Assembly: GCA_018224455.1 (NCBI GenBank)
Contig: JAGTUY010000154.1
Location: 1-16,948 of the forward strand
Reading direction: 5' to 3'
DNA: 16,948 nucleotides
DNA from: Desulfosarcina sp.
GTDB taxonomy: Bacteria > Desulfobacterota > Desulfobacteria > Desulfobacterales > Desulfosarcinaceae
Shown here: in pieces, positions 7,790-13,655 of the stretch
Position numbering within the stretch: the stretch's first letter is position 1
How the letters are laid out: each line of letters starts with the position of its first letter
Position numbers and translations under genes: made by a program
The notes under the pieces: generated by a model
The model's input: the letters and a program-made list of their open reading frames with translations, nothing else
The model's database searches: none
What the model was told of the DNA's origin: nothing

Positions 7790-7818
7790 TTGACAATAAA
7801 GACGATTTATTGTGCATT
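7790..7818 (+). promoter_or_regulatory. -35-like TTGACA overlapped by an 8-bp palindrome; possible promoter/operator for the ftcD cluster
   Basis: A perfect TTGACA at 7790-7795 overlaps ACAATAAA-N5-TTTATTGT (7793-7800 and 7806-7813), a perfect 8-bp inverted repeat. At 17-bp spacing the -10 position is TGCATT, a poor match. Either the promoter needs activation or the true -10 is elsewhere. A repressor-type dimer site over the -35 box is plausible; this is inference. Confidence 0.35.
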
Positions 7819-7895
7819 GAAAGGCCTACCGGGCTATCCTTCGGTTTATCGGCAAAATTCATATTTTATATCCAAACAATTGCCAACGTGGGCGG

Positions 7896-8036
7896 ATGAT
7901 GAAAAAAGTGCGTTTATTGGTTCGTCATCCGCCTGAAGAGGTGGACGCCATCGTCAAAAAGTACGACGCCGGGTGTAATGTAACAATCTCCGTCAACTGT
8001 CCTGACCATCGCGTCAGGACCGCGGACCGCCGGTAA
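7896..8036 (+). CDS. Small hypothetical ORF, 46 aa, upstream of ftcD
   Basis: An open frame starts at the double ATG ATG (7896 and 7899) and ends at TAA 8034-8036, 27 bp before the ftcD start and on the same strand. The peptide starts MMKKVRLLVRHPPEEV, is basic at both ends, has two cysteines (Gly-Cys-Asn and Asn-Cys-Pro) and no membrane segment. An alternating pattern (VRLLVR, then NVTISVN) suggests a small beta/alpha fold. Upstream of the ATGs, GTGGGCGG is only a weak ribosome-binding site. I do not recognise the family. A short hairpin (CCTGAC 8001-8006 with GTCAGG 8013-8018) lies inside its 3' half. It could be a real small gene, a leader peptide of ftcD, or chance; I hold it as somewhat more likely than not to be translated. 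Confidence 0.45.
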   Translation: MMKKVRLLVRHPPEEVDAIVKKYDAGCNVTISVNCPDHRVRTADRR

Positions 8037-8063
8037 TTTTTATCAAACCCAAGCGAGTGTATC

Positions 8064-9680
8064 ATGAGAAAAATCGTTGAATGTGTTCCCAATTTTTCCG
8101 AAGGCAACAACCGGGAGACCATCGAAGCCATCGCCCAGGCCATCCGGACTACGCCGGGCTGCACCCTTTTGGATGTGGATCCGGGCAAGTCCACCAACCG
8201 GACCGTATACACCTTCGTCGGCGATCCGGAGGCAGTGGTTGAAGGGGCGCTGAACAGCGCCAGGGTAGCCAGGCAGAAAATCGACATGCGCACCCACAAG
8301 GGGGAGCATCCCCGCATGGGTGCCATGGATGTCTGCCCGTTCATACCCGTGGCCAACGTCACCATGGACGACTGTGTGGCCATCGCCAAGACCTTTGGCC
8401 GACTGGCCGCCGAGGCGCTGGGTGTCCCATTTTTCCTCTACGAGGAAGCTGCGGTGGATGATTACCGCCGTAAACTGCCCCAGGTCCGCCAAGGGGAATA
8501 TGAAGGCTTGGCCAGGCGCCTGAAGGATCCCGAATGGAAGCCCGATTTCGGACCGGCCGAATTCATTCCCCAGTGGGGCGCCACCGCGACCGGCGCACGG
8601 TCCTTCCTGATCGCCTACAACGTCAATATCTTGGGCACCCGCAACCAGGCCCACCGCATCGCCCTGAATCTGCGGGAGGCCGGCCGGGGGCCGGAGGCAC
8701 CCGGGCGGCACAAAGCGGTCAAGGGCATGGGCTGGTTCGTGAACGAATACAACATGGCCCAGGTAACGGTAAACTTAAACGATTACCAAGTGACGCCCAT
8801 GCATGTCCTGTTCGAAGCGGTCAAAAGGGAGGCGGCTGCATTGAACGTAGGCGTCGCCGGTTCGGAAGTCGTCGGGCTGATCCCCCTGGCATCGATTCTC
8901 ATGGCTGCCGACTACTACATGGAGAAGGAAAACCTGTTCATCCTCGACGAGGATCAGCGTGTCCGACTGGCGGTGGAACGGCTGGGACTTAACAGTGTGG
9001 CGCCGTTCGATCCGAAAGAGAAGGTCATTGAATACCGCGTGGCTGGAGAAAAGGATGAACCGCTGGCCGGCATGAGTCTGAGAGCCTTTATCGAAGAAGT
9101 GGCTTCCCGTTCGTCGGCTCCGGGCGGCGGATCGGTGTCGGCCGCCCTGGCGGCCATGGGCGCCGGATTAGGGGCCATGGTTGGCAAACTGACCTACGGG
9201 GTTCGCAAGTTTGAATCGGTGGACGCCCAAATGAGAAAAAGTATTCCACCGCTTCACGATGCGGCGGTCAGATTGATTCCCATGATCGATGCGGACACGA
9301 CGGCATTCAACGACTTCATGGAGGCGCTCCGCATGCCCCGGGGGTCCGATGTGGAGCGGGCCGAGCGGGCCGAATGCATGCAGGTCGGGCTCAAAAAGGC
9401 CATCGACATTCCCCTGGCGACCATGAAACTGGGCGACGGGGCCTGGGATGCCCTTTGCGAAGTGGCCCGCTGCGGGAATCCGGCATCCCGGTCTGACGTC
9501 GAGGTGGGGGCCAGGGCCCTGGAGACGGGGATCTGGGGCGCTTATAAAAACGTGATGATCAATGTGGTTGAGATCACAGACGACGCATTCAAAACCCGTA
9601 TCACCCAGGAGGCGGAATCCATTGTCAGCCGTGCGGCTCAAAAATGTGCCGAGGTGCTTGAGATTTTAAAAGGGAGGTGA
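8064..9680 (+). CDS. ftcD: Bifunctional glutamate formimidoyltransferase / formimidoyltetrahydrofolate cyclodeaminase
   Basis: A 538-residue fusion with the same architecture and near the same length (about 540) as the vertebrate FTCD enzyme. The formiminotransferase N-terminal subdomain lies at about 1-180, the C-terminal subdomain at about 181-325 and the cyclodeaminase at about 335-535. It moves the formimino group of N-formiminoglutamate to tetrahydrofolate and then releases ammonia to give 5,10-methenyl-THF. The N-terminus (IVECVPNFSEGNN) and GEHPRMGAMDVCPF are family hallmarks; His82 in GEHPRMG coincides with the catalytic His82 known in the mammalian enzyme. The cyclodeaminase part shows APGGGSVSAALAAMGAGL near 350-370 and DADTTAFNDFMEALRMP near 409-425. 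Start: ATG 8064, weak Shine-Dalgarno AAGCGAG. Its last codons (AGGGAGGTGA) serve as the ribosome-binding site of the following terC remnant. No hut genes are in view, so the formiminoglutamate source (histidine or purines) is open. Confidence 0.94.
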   Translation: MRKIVECVPNFSEGNNRETIEAIAQAIRTTPGCTLLDVDPGKSTNRTVYTFVGDPEAVVEGALNSARVARQKIDMRTHKGEHPRMGAMDVCPFIPVANVTMDDCVAIAKTFGRLAAEALGVPFFLYEEAAVDDYRRKLPQVRQGEYEGLARRLKDPEWKPDFGPAEFIPQWGATATGARSFLIAYNVNILGTRNQAHRIALNLREAGRGPEAPGRHKAVKGMGWFVNEYNMAQVTVNLNDYQVTPMHVLFEAVKREAAALNVGVAGSEVVGLIPLASILMAADYYMEKENLFILDEDQRVRLAVERLGLNSVAPFDPKEKVIEYRVAGEKDEPLAGMSLRAFIEEVASRSSAPGGGSVSAALAAMGAGLGAMVGKLTYGVRKFESVDAQMRKSIPPLHDAAVRLIPMIDADTTAFNDFMEALRMPRGSDVERAERAECMQVGLKKAIDIPLATMKLGDGAWDALCEVARCGNPASRSDVEVGARALETGIWGAYKNVMINVVEITDDAFKTRITQEAESIVSRAAQKCAEVLEILKGR

Positions 9681-9683
9681 TCG

Positions 9684-10078
9684 ATGGCAGATGCATTGGG
9701 GCTGCTGGCCCTGCTGATCGGGCTGGAAATCGTGCTGGGGTGGACAATGGTTTGGTGATCGCCATCTTCGTGGGCCGATTGCCCGAACACCAGCGGCAGA
9801 AGGCCCGCATCGTGGGGTTGAGCGTGGCCATGATTGCCCGCATCGTCATGCTGGCCGTGGTCGCGGCCCTGGCCAGCCTGACCCGGCCGATTGTGGCCAA
9901 TTTCTCGGTAAGGGACCTGATCCTGCTGGCGGCGGGGTGTTTCCGCTCTATAAAGCCGTTCATGAAATCCACCACACCGTTGTCCAAGGCTTACATCTAT
10001 CGGCCTTTGGGGTTTGCCCTGATGGTGGCAATGCTCCAGATGCGCTATGTGCACAACCGCTGCAGGACCGAGGCCTGA
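9684..10078 (+). pseudogene. Frameshifted and truncated TerC-family membrane protein gene
   Basis: A start with an excellent ribosome-binding site (AGGGAGGTGA overlapping the ftcD stop, ATG at 9684) begins MADALGLLALLIGLEIVLG, then runs into TGA at 9756. The family sequence continues in the next frame (DNGLVIAIFVGRLPEHQRQKAR to SVRDLILLAAG). It then switches frame for LYKAVHEIHHTVV, and again near 10009-10012 for FALMVAMLQM, ending at TGA 10076-10078. The order (LEIVLGxDN, VGRLPExQRxKAR, RDLILLAxG, YKAxHEIHH) is that of TerC/Alx-type proteins, associated with tellurite resistance or manganese export. The frame breaks lie at GGGG runs 9737-9740 (one base short), 9934-9937 (one base short) and 10009-10012 (one extra or two short). 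The second half, including the second acidic membrane motif, is missing; the family is usually above 220 residues. A pseudogene is most likely, but homopolymer sequence errors could explain the frame breaks, though not the truncation. Confidence 0.75.
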
Positions 10079-10084
10079 CACCTT

Positions 10085-11638
10085 ATGCATGAAGATGTTT
10101 CTTTAAACCTGTCCCCCCGGGAGGCAGCCGGTCCGGGAGGGATTCATCGGGCTCTGGTACGGAAGACCGGGCGTCCTTTTGCCGCCGACCGGTTTGTGGT
10201 CGTCCGCCGTTCTGTCGATGCCCGCAAACGTCCGGTCCGGGTCAACCTGAGCATTCGTATCTATGGCGACGGCGAAACCCTGATGCCGGAGCGGCCGGTT
10301 TTTGCGTACCGGGATGTGCGTTCCGCGGCGCCGGTGGTGGTCGTGGGCGCTGGACCGGCAGGCCTGTTTGCCGCGCTGCGCTTGGTGGAACTGGGCCTCA
10401 AACCCGTGGTGGTCGATCGGGGAAAGCCTGTCACGGCCCGCCGCCGGGATGTGGCGGCGCTGAACCGGCGGGGGGTATTGGACAGTGAATCTAATTATGC
10501 CTTCGGCGAGGGGGGCGCGGGGACGTTTTCCGACGGCAAGCTTTACACCCGATCCAAGAAAAGGGGAGATCACCGCCGGGTGCTCCACCGATTTCATCAG
10601 CATGGCGCCGATGGACACATTCTAACCGATGCCCACCCCCACATCGGATCCAACCGGCTTCCGGAGATTGTTTTGGCCATGCGGGCAACCATTGAAGCCC
10701 ACGGCGGTGAAATTCATTTTCAGCAGAAAGTCGTCGGTTTGTCGGTTGCCGGCGGTCGGGCGACAGGCGTGATCGTGGCGGATGGGCATCACATCGAGGG
10801 GCGGGCGGTGGTCCTGGCCACCGGCCACAGCGCCCGGGATGTTTACCGGATGCTCATGGACAAAGCGATTGATCTGGAGGCCAAGCCCTTTGCCATGGGC
10901 GTGCGGGTGGAGCACCCTCAGAAGCTCATCGACCGGATCCAATACCATGGTCAACCCCGGGGCGAATACCTGCCGGCGGCCGCCTACCGCCTTGCCCACC
11001 AGGTGGATGGCCGAGGCGTTTACAGCTTCTGCATGTGCCCGGGAGGGTTCATCGTGCCGGCATCCACGCAGGACGACGCCCTGGTGGTAAACGGCATGTC
11101 TTTTTCCAAACGCAATTCTCCTTACGCCAATGCCGGTATTGTCGTGGAGATCCGGCTTGCCGACATTCACCGGTTTGCGTCATCGGGCCCATTGGCCGGT
11201 CTGAACTATCAGCGGGCCATGGAGCAGACGGCGTCCGTTAACGGTGGCGGCGGGGTGATCGCTCCAGCCCAGCGCCTGGCAGACTTCGTCAACAATCGAT
11301 CGTCCAACGGATTGCCGGCCTGCTCCTATCCACCGGGTGTAGTGGCTTCGCCCTTGCACCGTTGGCTGCCTGATCCCATCCGCAAGGGGCTGCAGGCTGC
11401 ATTCAAGGCTTTTGATCGCAAGATGAAGGGGTTTCTGACCAACGATGCGGTCGTGGTCGGGGTGGAGTCGCGCACATCATCACCGGTAAGGATTCCCAGA
11501 GATCCGCAGACATTGCAGCATGTGTCGGTTTTAGGGCTCTTCCCCTGCGGTGAGGGGGCCGGGTATGCCGGCGGCATCGTCTCCTGTGCCGTGGACGGCG
11601 AGCGGGCTGCCGAGGCCGTTGTCCAATATCTTGCCTGA
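10085..11638 (+). CDS. NAD(P)/FAD-dependent oxidoreductase, COG2509-type FAD-dependent dehydrogenase
   Basis: A 517-residue flavoprotein. Residues 1-80 form the N-terminal domain typical of this group (ALVRKTGRPFAADRFVVVRRSVDARKRP with VNLSIRIY). The Rossmann dinucleotide fold follows: VVVVGAGPAGLFAALRLVELG at 84-104, with Asp111 at the end of the second strand. FGEGGAGTFSDGKLYTR near 150-165 and a second nucleotide-contact strand AVVLATGHSARDVY near 255-270 come next. The C-terminal FLPCGEGAGYAGGI-like block (seen as LFPCGEGAGYAGGIVSCAVDG near 488-508) is characteristic of COG2509 proteins. The substrate of this widely conserved family is not established to my knowledge, so only oxidoreductase chemistry is claimed. 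Start: ATG 10085, six bases after the TerC remnant; the Shine-Dalgarno is weak (GAGG eleven bases upstream). It may depend on transcription from ftcD. No signal peptide or membrane segment; cytoplasmic. Confidence 0.87.
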   Translation: MHEDVSLNLSPREAAGPGGIHRALVRKTGRPFAADRFVVVRRSVDARKRPVRVNLSIRIYGDGETLMPERPVFAYRDVRSAAPVVVVGAGPAGLFAALRLVELGLKPVVVDRGKPVTARRRDVAALNRRGVLDSESNYAFGEGGAGTFSDGKLYTRSKKRGDHRRVLHRFHQHGADGHILTDAHPHIGSNRLPEIVLAMRATIEAHGGEIHFQQKVVGLSVAGGRATGVIVADGHHIEGRAVVLATGHSARDVYRMLMDKAIDLEAKPFAMGVRVEHPQKLIDRIQYHGQPRGEYLPAAAYRLAHQVDGRGVYSFCMCPGGFIVPASTQDDALVVNGMSFSKRNSPYANAGIVVEIRLADIHRFASSGPLAGLNYQRAMEQTASVNGGGGVIAPAQRLADFVNNRSSNGLPACSYPPGVVASPLHRWLPDPIRKGLQAAFKAFDRKMKGFLTNDAVVVGVESRTSSPVRIPRDPQTLQHVSVLGLFPCGEGAGYAGGIVSCAVDGERAAEAVVQYLA

Positions 11639-11710
11639 CGGTAGGCGATGTATGCGTCACCGGCCCTAATAAAATAGACAGAATACCTTCCTTCGATATT
11701 CTACGGTGAC
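11639..11710. terminator. Nested inverted repeats between convergent genes (possible bidirectional terminator)
   Basis: GTCACCG at 11656-11662 is the exact reverse complement of CGGTGAC at 11704-11710. Inside it GAATA (11681-11685) pairs with TATTC (11697-11701). Loops are long (41 nt outer) and there is no proper T-run in either direction. I therefore regard intrinsic termination as unproven; nothing else is seen in this 72-bp convergent gap. Confidence 0.25.
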
Positions 11711-12826
11711 TCACTCTCCTTTGGCGTAATTCAGAATCAAGTCCATGTAAATCTGGGCGGCGAGTTTCACCTGGGACAGCGGTACGGATTCTTCGGCGGT
11801 GTGGGCTTTTTCAAGCTGCCCCGGCCCTAAGAGGATGGGCTTGATTCCAGCCGCCCACAGGGTGTTGGCATCACTGTGGCTGGGAAAACTGGTGGGGGAA
11901 AAGGATAGATGATGCCGGTCGTATACCGTTTTTAAAAGATCCACCAGCGGTCCCTTTGGAGGGAGTTCATAGCCGGCGTGGATGGTGTTGAAGTGGATGG
12001 CGGCGTCACACTGGGTATGGGTCTTCAGGTAGTTGGTATGCAGATCCTCCAACTGAAAGGTGAGCTGTCCCATGTGGGTTAATGCGGGAAGATGAAGGTC
12101 GATCCAGGCCTCGCAGTTGTCGGGTGCCGCAAAACCGGATCGGGCGCTGGTCAGATCCCGCAGGTTGTAAACCCCGTCAACCAGTTCCTGGTCGAAATGC
12201 TGAATATACGCCAGCAGCAGTCGAAGCATGGCCGTGGCGGCGTTATTGGCCTGGGGCGCCAGACTGGCGTGGACTCGCTGCCCCTGGGTGGTCAACTGGA
12301 TCTCCAGGTAGCCGTAATGGCTCAGACAGGGGCGCAGGTCTGTGGGTTCTCCCACGATGGCCGCTGAAAAGTCGTATTCTCTGACCAGGCGCTGGGCCCC
12401 GTCACCGTAGTCCTCTTCCCCGACGACAAGGGCCAGGGCAACGGGTCGGTTGGTATGGCCGTTTTCCCACAGGGTGAGAAAGGCCTCGATCATAGCCGCA
12501 CAGCCGCCTTTCATGTCTGCCGTGCCCAGTCCGGCGGCAGTATCCCCGTCCAGGCTGTACTCATATGACTCCAGGTCGTAGGCTTCAACCGTGTCCAGGT
12601 GCCCCACCAGCACCAGCTCCGCTTCCACGTCGTCGGGTTCCACGATCAGGTTGTGCCGGTCTTCATCCACTGCCTGGCGTACCACGGGAAGTCCATGGCG
12701 CTTGAGGTAGTTGTAGATAAAGTCCACCAGATCCTTCTCCTTGCCGGGAGGGCTGTAGATATTAACCATTTTACGCAACTGCTGTTGAAGGCGTCGCGTG
12801 TTGATTTGGAGTTTCTGCTTAACCAT
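11711..12826 (-). CDS. M20-family metallopeptidase / deacylase (ArgE/DapE-like)
   Basis: A zinc-dependent amidohydrolase of about 371 residues in the family of ArgE, DapE, aminoacylase and PepT-like enzymes. The metal site is complete: His76 and the adjacent Asp78 in GHLDTV, bridging Asp104 in GTADMKGG, the catalytic Glu137 plus ligand Glu138 in VVGEED, Glu160 in VGEPTD, and a final His near 342 in EKAHTAEE. A dimerisation/lid domain lies at about 175-280 (QRVHASLAPQANNAA with the conserved H). I chose ATG 12826 because it has GAGG five bases upstream and overlaps the preceding GNAT stop by 8 bp (ATGGTTAA). An alternative ATG at 12847 adds seven residues but has no well-spaced ribosome-binding site. 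The substrate (N-acyl amino acid, peptide, or an acetylated product of the neighbouring GNAT) cannot be told. Cytoplasmic. Confidence 0.88.
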   Translation of the reverse strand: MVKQKLQINTRRLQQQLRKMVNIYSPPGKEKDLVDFIYNYLKRHGLPVVRQAVDEDRHNLIVEPDDVEAELVLVGHLDTVEAYDLESYEYSLDGDTAAGLGTADMKGGCAAMIEAFLTLWENGHTNRPVALALVVGEEDYGDGAQRLVREYDFSAAIVGEPTDLRPCLSHYGYLEIQLTTQGQRVHASLAPQANNAATAMLRLLLAYIQHFDQELVDGVYNLRDLTSARSGFAAPDNCEAWIDLHLPALTHMGQLTFQLEDLHTNYLKTHTQCDAAIHFNTIHAGYELPPKGPLVDLLKTVYDRHHLSFSPTSFPSHSDANTLWAAGIKPILLGPGQLEKAHTAEESVPLSQVKLAAQIYMDLILNYAKGE

Positions 12827-13415
12827 GCTCGCCTCGGTCTCCTTCATGATCCCCGACCGTATAGCGGATGATCCGGTCTTTACGCCGGCCCTCCATACGA
12901 CGGCGGTCTTCGTCGACGTTTAAGGTCAGGTACACATGCTGGCGTGAATGGTTGAATCCCATCTTACGGAAAAACCGCAGGGATGCCGCATTCTCGGCAT
13001 CGGTGTCCACCATGATGATGCGCGCACCGGCATCGATCATCGCGGGTTTGAGCTGTCGGAACAACCGTTGGGCGATGCCGCTTTTCTGGTAATCTGGGCG
13101 AACCCCCAGCCAGATCAGATAACCGTAGGTCCATGAATGGTGTTTTTCGATAACTGTACCCAGGGCAAAACCGATTACCATTTTTTTCTCATCCTCAGCC
13201 ACGAAGCAGAACTCGCAATCGGTCTGGAAAAACCCCACCACCTCGTATTCATCCCAGGTCCGATGGGCGTTGGGGGCGATGCGTGCCGTAAACAGTTTTT
13301 CTCCCAGATGGTAAATGGCGGAAATGTCGTCGATGGTCATCTGGCGGACCACGACGCTTTGCCCACCGGCTGAATCAGCGGGCTGCATCGTTGTCGATGG
13401 TTGGTCGTCTTCCAT
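12819..13415 (-). CDS. GNAT-family N-acetyltransferase
   Basis: A 198-residue acetyl-CoA-dependent acyltransferase. After a 20-residue Ser/Ala/Gly-rich tail, the GNAT fold begins (VVVRQMTIDDISAIYHLGEKLF, 21-42). Motif A is at about 101-120 (WLGVRPDYQKSGIAQRLFRQL), giving the pyrophosphate-binding Gln-Lys-Ser-Gly-Ile-Ala. Motif B is at 144-154 (ASLRFFRKMGF). The last ~30 residues (VDEDRRRMEGRRKDR onward) are very charged and look like an extension beyond the fold. Start: ATG 13415, nine bases after TAGGAG. Its final codons overlap the start of the M20 peptidase gene, so the two are co-translated. The acceptor (protein N-terminus, lysine, amino acid or small amine) is unknown; the closeness to a deacylase suggests opposing or sequential reactions on one metabolite, which is inference. 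Confidence 0.88.
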   Translation of the reverse strand: MEDDQPSTTMQPADSAGGQSVVVRQMTIDDISAIYHLGEKLFTARIAPNAHRTWDEYEVVGFFQTDCEFCFVAEDEKKMVIGFALGTVIEKHHSWTYGYLIWLGVRPDYQKSGIAQRLFRQLKPAMIDAGARIIMVDTDAENAASLRFFRKMGFNHSRQHVYLTLNVDEDRRRMEGRRKDRIIRYTVGDHEGDRGEHG

Positions 13416-13475
13416 GGTTGCATGCTCCTATGGGAATTTTCCGGGACATGGTTAGGCTTCATTTTTGTCCATGGG

Positions 13476-13504
13476 AATCTATCACAACCCGGCCGGCATG
13501 CCAA
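13476..13504 (-). promoter_or_regulatory. Sigma-70-type promoter for the GNAT-M20 operon
   Basis: On the minus strand TTGGCA (13504-13499) and TAGATT (13481-13476) are separated by exactly 17 bp. They match five of six and four of six consensus bases. Transcription would start near 13469, about 55 nt before the GNAT start codon. Confidence 0.55.
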
Positions 13505-13531
13505 ATGGCTTTTATTCTGACATTTTTTCCA

Positions 13532-13560
13532 TTTTCTTTTGCGCCGGGATGCTTTAGAAT
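13532..13560 (+). promoter_or_regulatory. Weak promoter candidate for the yjgR-lptFG cluster
   Basis: TAGAAT at 13555-13560 matches five of six -10 bases. TTTTCT at 13532-13537 stands 17 bp upstream as a poor -35. The -10 box lies inside the loop of an inverted repeat (13546-13586), which complicates the call. Confidence 0.3.
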
Positions 13561-13593
13561 CGAAGCGCCGTTTCAGAGGGCATCCCCCTTTTT
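13546..13593 (+). repeat. Inverted repeat followed by a T-run upstream of yjgR
   Basis: GGGATGC at 13546-13552 and GCATCCC at 13580-13586 are perfect reverse complements (eight pairs counting a G-T wobble). They are followed by CC and TTTTT at 13589-13593. This has the form of an intrinsic terminator or attenuator on the + strand, yet no + strand gene lies directly upstream. It may belong to a leader of the yjgR transcript or be chance. Confidence 0.3.
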
Positions 13594-13655
13594 GCAGTCA
13601 ACATCCAACAGCCAACGTGGTGATGATAACCGCATAACCCCTAATGGAGACCATG

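Larger units (their letters stand above)
7694..7895. other. Intergenic control region between the M24 peptidase and the small ORF before ftcD
   Basis: I see no gene in these 202 bp. Downstream of the peptidase stop a weak interrupted stem (GCCT 7688-7691 with AGGC 7709-7712, CCG/CGG inside) is followed after 11 bases by six Ts (7724-7729), a poor terminator candidate. Next come a tandem 13-bp repeat (7764-7789), a TTGACA (7790-7795) overlapped by a palindrome (7793-7813), and a third repeat copy at 7850-7862 beside an AT-rich tract (7855-7880). This looks like the promoter region for the ftcD cluster. Confidence 0.5.

Noticed and set aside
9168..9641. 157-codon open frame on the - strand within ftcD
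   Set aside because: Antisense to the well-supported cyclodeaminase domain and without recognisable features.
9677..10078. Intact 133-aa protein starting at ATG 9677
   Set aside because: Its first ~20 residues are an out-of-frame reading of the TerC N-terminus, and the family continues in another frame near 9937. It is a piece of a broken gene rather than a new protein.
11656..11710. Inverted repeat as a strong bidirectional terminator
   Set aside because: The outer loop is about 41 nt and there is no T-run next to either arm, so it is kept only as a low-confidence feature.
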